64,000 nucleotides of DNA from Campylobacter hyointestinalis subsp. hyointestinalis (lineage in GTDB: Bacteria > Campylobacterota > Campylobacteria > Campylobacterales > Campylobacteraceae): the NCBI RefSeq assembly GCF_013372145.1, contig NZ_CP053827.1, positions 1,364,001-1,428,000 on the forward strand. The letters are read 5' to 3'. The notes under the pieces were generated by a model, which was not told where the DNA came from, ran no database searches, and worked only from the letters and a program-made list of their open reading frames with translations. Below are positions 29,612-39,291 of this stretch, in pieces (position 1 is the stretch's first letter; every line of letters begins with the position of its first letter). Position numbers and translations under genes: made by a program.

Positions 29612-30472
29612 TTACTTGCTTAAATACTCTATCAAGGCATCGCTAAAAACAGCAAAACCCACAGAAACTTTACCATCAATCTCATAGCTACCACCGCCAC
29701 TTAAAATGGAATTATCGCATAAAAACCTAAAAAATAGCTTATCGTAATATCTCATTTTAGAATAATAAAGCGGTGCATAGACCTTATTTTCCCATTCAAA
29801 TGAACCTGCTAAATCTTTTACTAAATTTAAAGGATCTTTTAGTTCAAAAGGTGCCATTTTTATAACTTCATCGATATCTTTTATATCTTTTATGACAGTT
29901 AGCTTATTTAACCAAGGCTGGTTGGTTCCTAGTATAACTTCTAATCTTCCGTTTTCAAACACACTAATAGGTAAATTTAAAAGTTTGCATATTATCTTTG
30001 GAATTTCTATATTGCTTATCTGACAATGCGGTTTTATACCAAGCTCTATAAAAAGCTCTTTAGCGATATTCATACATGCCTTTAGATCATCGCTACCTAG
30101 TATTTCAGCGCCGATTTGATAAACTTCGCTACTTGGATACTTAAAAACCGGCTGTATATAAAACCACTTTTTGGTATCATCGTCTTTTATACGACGTGTT
30201 GCTATGCGGACGACATCGACTGTGCTATCTGCTCTCAGGCTTATTTCGTGATTGTTATTATCCGAAAATCTAAGTAATTTTTTAGGATCTACGCTTAAAT
30301 GCTGATGATAACTAAAATACGGAGTTATGATCTCGCTAAAACCGTGATTTAAAAGGATATCACTAGCCCTATTTTCTATAAATCTTTTTAATTTTGCGCT
30401 ATTTCCAAAATACAACTTACTTCCGTCTGGAATTTCGTGTTCATACACTGTTTTATCGATATTTTCGTTCAA
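29612..30472 (-). CDS. hisZ: ATP phosphoribosyltransferase regulatory subunit (HisZ-like)
   Basis: 286 aa, a class II aminoacyl-tRNA synthetase-like fold related to the HisRS catalytic domain: FSEIITPYFSYHQ, motif 2-like ISLRADSTVDVVRIATRR and WFYIQPVFKYP, and a C-terminal SGGGSYEIDG. It lacks the HisRS anticodon-binding domain. HisZ activates the short form of HisG. It sits 17 bp upstream of purA and overlaps the GGDEF-EAL gene by 4 bp. Confidence 0.75.
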   Translation of the reverse strand: MNENIDKTVYEHEIPDGSKLYFGNSAKLKRFIENRASDILLNHGFSEIITPYFSYHQHLSVDPKKLLRFSDNNNHEISLRADSTVDVVRIATRRIKDDDTKKWFYIQPVFKYPSSEVYQIGAEILGSDDLKACMNIAKELFIELGIKPHCQISNIEIPKIICKLLNLPISVFENGRLEVILGTNQPWLNKLTVIKDIKDIDEVIKMAPFELKDPLNLVKDLAGSFEWENKVYAPLYYSKMRYYDKLFFRFLCDNSILSGGGSYEIDGKVSVGFAVFSDALIEYLSK

Positions 30473-33400
30473 ATTTCATCTCCGTCTATTTTATTTAGTA
30501 AATCAGATCTTATCTCTTTTAGCCTTGATATCAAATGGCTATTTTTATCTTTGCTATTGTAAATATCTGCTATCAAATTCTTAGACTCATCTAGCAACGG
30601 CTCAGAATATCTAGTGGCAAATTCTTCATGGGTCTTGAAGTATTTTTCAAATTCAAAATCCGTTTTCTCAGCGCTATTTAAATTTCTATTTTTAAATAAT
30701 AATTTATATATAGAAGCTATCTCAAATGCATAAAATAAACATAAATCGCTTTTTAAATTTAAAGATTGAGCGATTTTAAACTCAAAATTATTCATAAAAG
30801 GCAAGATCTCATCTTCTCTCATAGGTTCTGATATTAGATTTCCTTGGATATTGTCAAATCCTATGCTTGAGACGATTTTATATATTCGTTCATCACTTAC
30901 GCCTTTGATCACTGGAGTCTTACCAAACGCCTTACAAACACTATATATATTTTGCAATACTTCTATATTTGCGCTATCTTCTAAGATCTCTAATGCATAA
31001 TCTTTATTTATCTTATAGATATCTGCTTGGATATATTTCATCGTTTTAATAAAAGCCGTATCTAAACCAAAGTCATCAAATACCAAATTTATCCCTAGAT
31101 CTTTATATTTAAAAATCCCATCAAAAGTAGTGCTTGTAGATAGCGGCACATCAGTAACTTCGATCTCTAAAAGATGACAAATAGCACCGTACTCGCTACA
31201 TAACTTTTTAAATTTATCAAAAAACAGTGGATCTCTTAGCTGTTTAAGAGGTATATTGACACTGATATTAGTATGTTTTAAACCGAGATCTTTTATGGTT
31301 GAAAGTGCAAATTTTATAACCCAGATGCTAAAATCGGTTATCCATTTTTTATGTTTTAAAACATGTAAAAAATCAAGCGGTAGCACAATACCTTTTTGCG
31401 GATGTTTCCATCTGATCAAAGCTTCGAAGCTTATTATTTTTTTATCTTTCGTATTTACTACTGGTTGATACATCAAGATAAACTCATCGTGACTAAACTC
31501 ATCATTGGACAAAATCATCTGGTTATAATAATCAAATAAAGAGTCTTTCTCCTCATCAAAGATATAAAATCTATTTTTACCAGAATATTTTGCTTTATAC
31601 ATAGCCCAATCAGCTTGTTTTACAAGACCACTTATGTTTATCTTTTCTTTTTGCGGATACAAAGTAGCACCTATACTTACTCCAACTTTTATATTCATAT
31701 CATTTATGATTATATCATCATTTACCGAGTTTAGTATATCATCAAATATAGTTTTTAAATTCTCTATATCATCTATATCTTTTATCAATGCTACGAACTC
31801 GTCTCCGCCAAATCTAGCCAAAAGATTTTCTTTTAAAACATCTTTTATACGAGATGAAACCTTGATCAAAACAGCGTCGCTGATATTGTGTCCGTATGTA
31901 TCATTTGCTTGTTTAAAACCGTCTAAATCAAAATAAACTAAACCTAGCTTTTTATTATTTGCTTTGGCTTCTTTCATAAATTTAGATAGTTTTTCTAAAA
32001 CAAAAAATTTATTTGGAAGCTTTGTTAAAGGGTCAAAATGCGCTATTTGTTCAAGTCTGACTTCATTTTTCTTAGACTGAGTTATATCTGAAAATATACC
32101 TACGTAGTTTTGCACTTCGCCATCGCCATTCTTAACAGAGCTTATAGTAAGCATCTCAGGATATACGTCTCCATTTTTACGTTTGTTCCAAATTTCACCA
32201 CGCCAAAAGCCAAATTCTTTTATATTTTTCCACATATCTACATAAAAATCTACATTATGCCTATTTGATGATAAAATATTTGGATTTTTTCCTATGACTT
32301 CTTCTTTAGAATAACCAGTTATTTGTGTAAATGCGTCATTTACGTCAAGTATATTTGCATGTAGATCAGTAATGGTTATGGCTTCCCTAGAGTATGAAAA
32401 TACGCTCGCGATAAGTTTTAGCTGAGATTCTGTTTTTATTCGCTTGCTTATGTCTTCTATGATGCCGCATATATTTCCGATGTCTTGATGAGAATTTAAC
32501 CTTTTGCCTTTTATCGCCATCCAGATTATTCTTTCATCTTTTGATACAAATCTTATCTCTAGATATAGATTATCTATATCTCCGTTTATACATTTTGTCT
32601 GCATTTTGTAGAATTTATCCAGATCATTTTGATGGATAATCTTTGCAAGCGTTTCAAATTTTATCGTATCTAGCTCTTCTGGTTTGTATTCAAGAAGATT
32701 AAAAAAGTTATTTGAAAAGTGATAAGTTTGACTTTTGCAGTCATATTCAAAAGATATGGCAGATGATGCCCATAAGAAATTTTGGTATTTATTGATCTTT
32801 TCTTTATACATATCTTCTAGTAATTTTTGGCGGCTATTTTTAAACATAAATAAAGTAGCTATGATACCATCAAAACTATCTTTTGAAATTTTAATATATA
32901 CTTTAAACCATTCATATTTTTTACTCTTAAGAAGTATCCTACAAGATCTCTCAAACTCACCATCAGGCTCATAGTATGTTCCAAAAAGCTTGACTTTATG
33001 ATTTACATCTCTTAATATAGGGATAATATCTTCTTCGTGAATGATGCTTTTAAATCCAAAATCATTGAAAATCACATCTTCTACGTTATATCCAAGTATA
33101 TCAGATACGTTGTTTGAAATTTGCACGACTTTCCAAATCTCATCTAATTTAAACGAAACTATAAGCACAGGACTAAGCCCTAAAAGCTGCTTTTCTTTTC
33201 TAAGATTATCTAGTTTTAGTTGATGCTCCGTCACGTCCCAGACTATCATAAAATAAAGGCTGTTTAAATTGGTAAGTATAGGCGTCGTACTGATCTGAAC
33301 TTTTCTAAGATCTCCATTTGCCATTTTATGAGTACAAAGAATATTGCCACTATCATAAAGAGAATTTGCTTGAACGTGTGCGTGTTTGTATGGATTGCAA

Positions 33401-34545
33401 GCTTGTAGTTTATAAAAACTCATCGAAAGAAGATGAGTCTTGTCATATCCGTAAAACTCAACAGCAGCGCTACTTGCGTCTATGATCTGAGCCGTTTTAG
33501 CGTCTATAAACAAGATATTTATACTGCTTTTTTGAAATATCAGCGCGTACTGCTCTTTATAGTCTCTAAGATCATTTATAGCGATGAGTTCTTGTAGATA
33601 AATATCGATCGTATTTTCTTGTATATCTTTAAAAGCACCACTAAGTTCGGATTGATAAAACTCACCTATCTTGAGCTTCTCAAGCATTTCTTTTAAATTT
33701 TTTATCTGCTTTACAAAGCCTTCTCTTATAAAAAGAAAATTATCAAAAGCTAAAAGTCCAAAAAGTACTAGAGCGATCAATGCCAAACTAAAAAATGCAA
33801 GATTTTCTTTAAAAATGTCCAAAAACGGCTTTTTAGAAACGATACCGATATTTAATATATCATTAAAATGCACACAGTAAAAACTAGCACCGCCCTCTCC
33901 ATCAAATGAAATACCATAATTGTCATTGCTTTTAAGATCATTTTTCAAGCTAAGCATATCATAAATATTTTCACCATTTCCACCTGGTAAAAGAAAACCA
34001 GACGAATCTATAAAAAAGGTATCATTAGTCATTGATAAAGAATGCACTATTTTCGAGATATCTACTTGTGCTAAGATCTTTGTACCTTCATAGCTTGGTA
34101 TAGCCATAAAAACAGTAGCGTTGCCATCATTATCAAATACGAATCTTGATATAAAAACACCATTTTCTCTAAATTTTCTTTTTTTATCAAAAATCAAAAA
34201 GCTATCTAGTCTTTGTTCTGGATCGCCGTAAGTTTGCATTATTTTTGAATCTTTATCTAAAATATAAACGGCTTTTAAAAACATATGCGAATCTACGATC
34301 TGTTTAAATTTAGTAGTAGATATTTTTGAATCTTTAAGCAAAGAAAAATCATGATTTATAAAGTCTATTTTATTTATTATATTTGACATATAGTATAAAT
34401 TTAACGTTTTTAGGTTGTTTTCTATCTTATCAATTTTGATAAAAAATATAAAAATAATGAGAGAAATGATAGAGACAATAGATAAAACAGATATTAGGTA
34501 GGCTCGTTTAATAAGCCCATAAGAAAGCAGATCGCTACTAGACAT
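30469..34545 (-). CDS. Large membrane PAS-GGDEF-EAL protein (c-di-GMP signalling)
   Basis: 1358 aa. In order: one membrane helix (about 15-35), a periplasmic sensor region (about 40-245), a second helix (about 248-270), several PAS/PAC domains (for example GITGYSKEEVIGKNPNILSS near 750), GGDEF (FGGDEFVAL near 913) and EAL (SFEALIRW near 1042). The GGDEF site is intact. Several EAL catalytic motifs drift: IEVTDV where ExTE is usual, DDFGLD for DDFGTG, and KIN for KID, so phosphodiesterase activity is doubtful. The gene starts 24 bp after the tRNA-Sec 3' end and overlaps hisZ. Confidence 0.85.
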   Translation of the reverse strand: MSSSDLLSYGLIKRAYLISVLSIVSIISLIIFIFFIKIDKIENNLKTLNLYYMSNIINKIDFINHDFSLLKDSKISTTKFKQIVDSHMFLKAVYILDKDSKIMQTYGDPEQRLDSFLIFDKKRKFRENGVFISRFVFDNDGNATVFMAIPSYEGTKILAQVDISKIVHSLSMTNDTFFIDSSGFLLPGGNGENIYDMLSLKNDLKSNDNYGISFDGEGGASFYCVHFNDILNIGIVSKKPFLDIFKENLAFFSLALIALVLFGLLAFDNFLFIREGFVKQIKNLKEMLEKLKIGEFYQSELSGAFKDIQENTIDIYLQELIAINDLRDYKEQYALIFQKSSINILFIDAKTAQIIDASSAAVEFYGYDKTHLLSMSFYKLQACNPYKHAHVQANSLYDSGNILCTHKMANGDLRKVQISTTPILTNLNSLYFMIVWDVTEHQLKLDNLRKEKQLLGLSPVLIVSFKLDEIWKVVQISNNVSDILGYNVEDVIFNDFGFKSIIHEEDIIPILRDVNHKVKLFGTYYEPDGEFERSCRILLKSKKYEWFKVYIKISKDSFDGIIATLFMFKNSRQKLLEDMYKEKINKYQNFLWASSAISFEYDCKSQTYHFSNNFFNLLEYKPEELDTIKFETLAKIIHQNDLDKFYKMQTKCINGDIDNLYLEIRFVSKDERIIWMAIKGKRLNSHQDIGNICGIIEDISKRIKTESQLKLIASVFSYSREAITITDLHANILDVNDAFTQITGYSKEEVIGKNPNILSSNRHNVDFYVDMWKNIKEFGFWRGEIWNKRKNGDVYPEMLTISSVKNGDGEVQNYVGIFSDITQSKKNEVRLEQIAHFDPLTKLPNKFFVLEKLSKFMKEAKANNKKLGLVYFDLDGFKQANDTYGHNISDAVLIKVSSRIKDVLKENLLARFGGDEFVALIKDIDDIENLKTIFDDILNSVNDDIIINDMNIKVGVSIGATLYPQKEKINISGLVKQADWAMYKAKYSGKNRFYIFDEEKDSLFDYYNQMILSNDEFSHDEFILMYQPVVNTKDKKIISFEALIRWKHPQKGIVLPLDFLHVLKHKKWITDFSIWVIKFALSTIKDLGLKHTNISVNIPLKQLRDPLFFDKFKKLCSEYGAICHLLEIEVTDVPLSTSTTFDGIFKYKDLGINLVFDDFGLDTAFIKTMKYIQADIYKINKDYALEILEDSANIEVLQNIYSVCKAFGKTPVIKGVSDERIYKIVSSIGFDNIQGNLISEPMREDEILPFMNNFEFKIAQSLNLKSDLCLFYAFEIASIYKLLFKNRNLNSAEKTDFEFEKYFKTHEEFATRYSEPLLDESKNLIADIYNSKDKNSHLISRLKEIRSDLLNKIDGDEI

Positions 34546-34568
34546 AAACCCCTACCTAATAAGAAATT

Positions 34569-34666
34569 TGGCGAGAGAGTGAGTGAATCGAACACCCCAC
34601 GAAACGGTCAACCGCTCCGTCACAGGATTTGAAGTCCTAGAACGCCACCAGGTCGTTTTACTCTCC
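34569..34666 (-). tRNA. selC: Selenocysteine tRNA, anticodon UCA
   Basis: About 98 nt, with encoded CCA at the 3' end (34569-34571 on the plus strand). The anticodon loop CUUCAAA carries UCA at 34630-34632 with a 5-bp stem (one G-U pair). The variable arm is long, nine paired positions (ACGGAGCGG / CCGUUUCGU), the T arm is GGGUG-UUCGAUU-CACUC, and 8 nt separate the T stem from discriminator G as in bacterial tRNA-Sec. These features identify selC rather than tRNA-Ser or a UGA suppressor. The acceptor pairs best if the 5' end begins at 34667; its outermost pair is then a mismatch. Confidence 0.92.
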
Positions 34667-34677
34667 ATAACCTTGGG

Positions 34678-34683
34678 ATTTTA
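34678..34683 (-). promoter_or_regulatory. -10 box of the selC promoter
   Basis: TAAAAT on the minus strand with TGC before it (extended -10 style), 11 nt upstream of the tRNA 5' end. A TTGAAT sits 15 nt further upstream as a weak -35. The PAS-GGDEF-EAL gene downstream has little room for its own promoter and may share it. Confidence 0.45.
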
Positions 34684-34788
34684 GCAAATTTTTTATAAAT
34701 TCAAGTTGAATACAGGCTAATATAAAAAATAATAAATTTTAAGTTAATTTAAGTTAAAATTATAAAATATCAAATATATAAAGTAGTA

Positions 34789-35364
34789 ATGAAGCAAATA
34801 ATCATATTTATACTGCCGCTGGTACTTAGTGGATGCGTAGGGCTAATAGCTACTGGAATGAATGTAAATACGGCATATAACGCCTATGCCATCTCAAAAG
34901 ACGAACGCGGAATTTACTCCATTGTTTCTGATAAAATCATAAAAACCAAAATCCAATCCAAGATACTCGGCTCAAAAAATTTGAGCAATTTCGATATAGA
35001 CGTGGAAGTATTTTGGGCAGAAGTTTTTCTTATAGGCGAAGTTGAGACTTTAGAACAAAAACTAGAACTAGTAGAAATAGCGAAAAATACTAACGGCGTA
35101 GAAAAGATAAAAACATATATCAAACTCAAAAAAGATAGGGTTTGTTCAAGTTCTGATGAGCTTGCTATACTTACGAGTTTGAAAAAAGAATTATTCTCAG
35201 ATAGTCTTATAAACAGCACAAATATAGGCGTGAGCGTAGTCCAATGCGACGTAGTATTTAGTGGAGTGGTAGAGAGTATAGAACAAGAAAAAAGAGCGAT
35301 ATGGTATGCCACTCATACACAAAACGTCGTAGATATCTACTCTTTTTTAAGATTTGCAAAATAA
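34789..35364 (+). CDS. BON-domain outer membrane lipoprotein (DolP/YraP-like)
   Basis: 191 aa. The lipobox LVLSGC puts the lipidated Cys at residue 16. Two BON domains follow, roughly 45-115 (IKTKIQSKILGS, DVEVFWAEVFLIGEV) and 120-190 (VVQCDVVFSGVVES). BON lipoproteins bind anionic phospholipids and guard outer membrane integrity. It faces tail to tail with an MMPL-MlaC-MlaA cluster and overlaps the MMPL stop by 28 bp, which fits a shared theme of lipid homeostasis. Confidence 0.8.
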   Translation: MKQIIIFILPLVLSGCVGLIATGMNVNTAYNAYAISKDERGIYSIVSDKIIKTKIQSKILGSKNLSNFDIDVEVFWAEVFLIGEVETLEQKLELVEIAKNTNGVEKIKTYIKLKKDRVCSSSDELAILTSLKKELFSDSLINSTNIGVSVVQCDVVFSGVVESIEQEKRAIWYATHTQNVVDIYSFLRFAK

Positions 35365-37805
35365 AAAGATATGATCAAAGATGGCAGTAATAATAAAGCG
35401 CCGCCAAGCATCATAAACATAACAAGATCTGTTAAAAATCCAAAATAAATAGTAGGCCAAAAGTTGCTAAAACACATAACGCTAAAGCCCAAAAATATCG
35501 CAAACGAAGTATATTGCATTGCATATCCTATACTTGTGTGAGCTGCTTTTATAGCACTTAGTCTATCTTTTGTCCTTAGCTCTATCTTGTATCTATGAAC
35601 ATAGTGTATGATGTCATCAACGCCGATACCAAGACTAATGGCGGCTATCGTTATACTCATAATATCAAGCGGAATTCCAGCTATTCCCATGACGCCAAAA
35701 ACAGCGCAAAGTGGGATTAAATTTGAAACTATACCGATGAGAGAGAGTTTTACGCTTTTAAATATAAATACAAAAATCAAAAATAGTGCTAAAACAGCAA
35801 AGCCAAAAGTGCTAGTTTGTGAGGTTATAAGACTTTGAAGCATATTGTTATAAAGCACCATAACGCCATGCACGCTTACTTCTACGTTATCATCTTTCAA
35901 CAAAAGAGCAAGACTATTTTGAAGTGTTTTTATGAACTCATCTCGCCTAAGATCTTTGCTGCTATCTACTGTTCTAGCTATAAAATGCACTTCGTTATCT
36001 TGTATGCTGATATATGGAGTGAGGAGTATCTGCTTATACTGCTCAGGTAGGCCGTTATATAATAATGCAAGGCTTAAAGAGTCTAGTTCTTCGCCTTTAT
36101 TTAGACCTTTTGCAACTTCTAGTAAAGTCCCTAAAGAGCTAACATTTCCTATAAATTTATAATTTTGTAAGAAGCGATCTACTTTTTTTACTATATCCAT
36201 TTTATACACGGAAAACCAGTACTGATGATCGTTTTCTTTGAGCCTAAATTCACTCTCGAAATCATCAAACGCATCTTCTTTAGAATCTCCACTTTGGTTT
36301 GTGGTTTGGTCTTTAAATTTGATTATGATATCAATAGGCACTGTTCCACCAAGCTTTGTGTCGATGACTTGCATACCTTTATAAATTTCCGTATCTTCTT
36401 TAAAATAACCTATAAAACTATTTTCAATTTTTAGCTTAGATATGCCATAAAGTCCAAAAATAAGCAACAAAATACTAAATATATAGATAGTTTTTCTGTC
36501 TTTTATAGCAAAATTTGCACACCAAAGTGTGAGTTTAAAACTATTTTCAAAGTTGCATTTAGGATCTTTTTTAGATAGCAGCACCGTACTTGAGCCAAAC
36601 ACCACAAAAGCCACTATCAGCGAAACGCTTACGCCAACGCTCATCATTATTCCTAACATTATTATAGGCTTGATATCGCTAAAGCATAAAGATACAAAAC
36701 CAATAACAGTCGTAAATACGGCAAAAAAGCAAGGATTTGCGCGCGATCTTAAAGCTAGATAAACAAGTCTTTTTTGAGAATAATTTGGATGACGCAGATA
36801 CAGCTCTCTATAACCTGTGATCAAATGTATAACGACCGAAATCGTGATAATTAGCTGTAAAGCTATATAATTTGAGCTTATGACTGTTATCTCAAACTTA
36901 AGCAGACCAAAAAGTCCGCTAGCCAAGAGTGTGCTCACAAAACAGACCAAAACTGGGATCATAACAAATCTCATCTGTCTAAAGAACAGCCACAAACATA
37001 GCATCAAAAGCAAAAGAGCTGCTGCTCCATATGTATAAAGATCGTTTTTGACATAGCTTATCATATCATCGGCGATCATATTTATACCACCTAAAAATAG
37101 TCTTTCATCGCCTCTATTTTCAGCTAAAATAGCTCTAATATCTTCTATATTTTTATGCTCTTTTATACGAATTTCATCGCGGTATTTTTTAAATTCCTTA
37201 TTTAAATTTAGAAGCTCTATTCTTTCAAATTTATTTATAGTAGAGTTTACCTCTTTTTCTTTTAGATATTCTCTTTTTTGCAAAAACTCATCGTATTTTT
37301 CATCTTCGTATAAATTTATAACTATAGCAGTAGTTTTAAAATCGCTACTTACGAGATTATTTTTATAAAGAGGACTGTTTAAAAGCTCAAATTTTGCAGC
37401 GTCTTGATTTATGTCTTCGTCTTTAAGGCTTGGGATATGTTTTATCAGATCGCTTAGAGGTATATCTTTGTTCTGCAAAAGCGGAGCATTTAACACAGAA
37501 AAAACACTTTTCACAGAGCTTAAATTTAAAAGCTGATTTGAAATTTTATCTATTTTAGCAAGTGTTTTTTGGGATAGCAAATCATCTTTGGGGGTATAAG
37601 CGATGACTAAAAAGTTTGGACTTTTATAACGTTTTGATATATCTCTCCAGATAGAAAGCTCTTTATCATTGTCCAAAAGAAGAGTTTGAGTAGAAGCGTC
37701 GATTTCTAGCTTTAAACTGAAAAATCCAAAAATGACCGATAAAATAATGCTTAAAAACAGCACTATTTTGGGGAATTCTACTATAAATTTGAAAATATTT
37801 TTCAT
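35337..37805 (-). CDS. MMPL/RND-superfamily lipid exporter-like protein
   Basis: 822 aa with the RND two-fold layout: helix 1, a periplasmic domain (about 40-245), five helices, a second membrane helix near 425, a second periplasmic domain (about 455-630), then the last helix bundle with SLGIGVDDIIHYVHRY, where the two Asp are the proton relay in MMPL proteins. It lies 3 bp after mlaC, so it probably works with MlaC and MlaA in moving phospholipids between membranes. This MMPL-MlaC-MlaA order recalls Cj1373-Cj1371. Confidence 0.75.
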   Translation of the reverse strand: MKNIFKFIVEFPKIVLFLSIILSVIFGFFSLKLEIDASTQTLLLDNDKELSIWRDISKRYKSPNFLVIAYTPKDDLLSQKTLAKIDKISNQLLNLSSVKSVFSVLNAPLLQNKDIPLSDLIKHIPSLKDEDINQDAAKFELLNSPLYKNNLVSSDFKTTAIVINLYEDEKYDEFLQKREYLKEKEVNSTINKFERIELLNLNKEFKKYRDEIRIKEHKNIEDIRAILAENRGDERLFLGGINMIADDMISYVKNDLYTYGAAALLLLMLCLWLFFRQMRFVMIPVLVCFVSTLLASGLFGLLKFEITVISSNYIALQLIITISVVIHLITGYRELYLRHPNYSQKRLVYLALRSRANPCFFAVFTTVIGFVSLCFSDIKPIIMLGIMMSVGVSVSLIVAFVVFGSSTVLLSKKDPKCNFENSFKLTLWCANFAIKDRKTIYIFSILLLIFGLYGISKLKIENSFIGYFKEDTEIYKGMQVIDTKLGGTVPIDIIIKFKDQTTNQSGDSKEDAFDDFESEFRLKENDHQYWFSVYKMDIVKKVDRFLQNYKFIGNVSSLGTLLEVAKGLNKGEELDSLSLALLYNGLPEQYKQILLTPYISIQDNEVHFIARTVDSSKDLRRDEFIKTLQNSLALLLKDDNVEVSVHGVMVLYNNMLQSLITSQTSTFGFAVLALFLIFVFIFKSVKLSLIGIVSNLIPLCAVFGVMGIAGIPLDIMSITIAAISLGIGVDDIIHYVHRYKIELRTKDRLSAIKAAHTSIGYAMQYTSFAIFLGFSVMCFSNFWPTIYFGFLTDLVMFMMLGGALLLLPSLIISFYFANLKKE

Positions 37806-37808
37806 ATA

Positions 37809-38405
37809 TTATTTTTTTGCTGTTTGATCATCTGGTAAATTTGTGGTATCTAGTCTTTTTAGTATCTGCTCAAAGCTTAAATTTCCGCTTAAATTATTGA
37901 ATTGAGATCTATACGTTTGGATAATGCTAACGCCCAGTATATCGACATCATATATCAAAAAATCGTCTGCGTTTGCTTTATAAAATTTAAAGATTATCTT
38001 ATAGATAGTTCCATCATTTAGAATTTGAGTATCTAAAAAATAACGATTTGGATTTGGTCTTTGAGATCCTGTTATTTCTATGTTTTGATCCGTATAAAAT
38101 ACAAGTTTATCAGTAAAAGACTTTTTAAGCCTTCTCTCAAAAGCCTCTGAAAACCTAGCTTTTTCATCATCATTTAAACTATTATAATGCTTTGAAAGTG
38201 CGAGCTTTGCCATGAGCTTGTAGTCGAAATACGAGTCAAACATCTCAAACAATTTTTGTGATTTTTTATCATTATCCAAAGATTTATCTTTTAGTATAGA
38301 AAGAGTTTTATCAAGATCTGTTTTCATCGTTTGATCTATCTGATTGACATTTAAAGCAAAACAAAAGCTAACGCTTATAATAAAAATAAATATAATTTTT
38401 TTCAA
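37809..38405 (-). CDS. mlaC: MlaC-type periplasmic phospholipid-binding protein
   Basis: 198 aa with a signal peptide (MKKIIFIFIISVSFCFA) and the Ttg2/MlaC fold: LFEMFDSYFDYKLMAKLALSKHYN, FSEAFERRLKKSFTDKL and the C-terminal DVDILGVSIIQTYRSQFN. MlaC shuttles phospholipid across the periplasm between MlaA and an inner membrane partner. Here the partner in the cluster is an MMPL protein rather than an MlaFED ABC system. Confidence 0.82.
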   Translation of the reverse strand: MKKIIFIFIISVSFCFALNVNQIDQTMKTDLDKTLSILKDKSLDNDKKSQKLFEMFDSYFDYKLMAKLALSKHYNSLNDDEKARFSEAFERRLKKSFTDKLVFYTDQNIEITGSQRPNPNRYFLDTQILNDGTIYKIIFKFYKANADDFLIYDVDILGVSIIQTYRSQFNNLSGNLSFEQILKRLDTTNLPDDQTAKK

Positions 38406-38408
38406 TTT

Positions 38409-39116
38409 TCATTCCTTTATTAGTGCATTTCTACGTTGTTCATATGCATTTTTGATAAACGGATACAAATCTATAGCATCGCTTGTTAAATTTATATATC
38501 TATTTGGATCTAGAGATTCTTCGTTTATTTGCATAAAGACTGCCGTGCTAAAGTTTATAAATTTGCTATCTTTTGCCCACCAAACATTCATATAGTTGAT
38601 AGGATTTGTGAAATAATCCCCGCCTAGTCCAAACATATCTCTTAAATTTGATTGTCCAAGTACTGGCAAAACTACTGGAAATCCACTTCCCATACCCCAG
38701 TATCCAAGCGTTTGACCAAAATCCTCATCGTGCTTTCTAATCCCATAAATATTTGTAGCTACGTCACTAATACCTGCAAAACCGACTATAGTGTTTGCTA
38801 CAAATCTTAGAGTTTCATCGCCGGCGTTTTTAAATTTAAATTGTAAAAGATTATTTATAAGTCTTATAGGGTACAAAATATTATAAAAAAAGTTGCTAAT
38901 AGCAGTTTGTCCCTCATCTGGCATAACATAGTCATAACCTTTAAATACAGGTATAAATAGATTTTTATAAAGTACATCATTGATATCTGTCATAACTCTA
39001 TTGTACCCGCTAAGCGGATCAAAGTCGCTTTGTTCTTCATACTCGCTCTCAAACGATGATATGTCATTAGCAAACAAACTGCTCATAAAAATTAAAATAA
39101 TAATGGATAATTTCAT
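38409..39116 (-). CDS. mlaA: MlaA/VacJ family outer membrane lipid-asymmetry protein
   Basis: 235 aa. The VacJ signature is clear: DPLSGYNRVMTDINDVLY, IRLINNLLQFKF, FVANTIVGFAGISDVA and TLGYWGMGSGFPVVLP. The N-terminus is a signal peptide (SLFA), with no lipobox Cys, so it may not be lipidated. MlaA removes phospholipid from the outer leaflet. First gene of the mlaA-mlaC-MMPL set, divergent from modE. Confidence 0.87.
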   Translation of the reverse strand: MKLSIIILIFMSSLFANDISSFESEYEEQSDFDPLSGYNRVMTDINDVLYKNLFIPVFKGYDYVMPDEGQTAISNFFYNILYPIRLINNLLQFKFKNAGDETLRFVANTIVGFAGISDVATNIYGIRKHDEDFGQTLGYWGMGSGFPVVLPVLGQSNLRDMFGLGGDYFTNPINYMNVWWAKDSKFINFSTAVFMQINEESLDPNRYINLTSDAIDLYPFIKNAYEQRRNALIKE

Positions 39117-39291
39117 CTGATCCTAACTAAATTTTCTAAATTTATGATTTTACTAAATATAAGCTTTATGTTTTATAAATAAAAACTTAAGCAAAAACCG
39201 GTATATAAAATTTAAAAAATATTTATTATTAAAATATAAAATCTATGGATTAAATATATTTTTTTACATATAATTCACTTAGGAGGAATTG

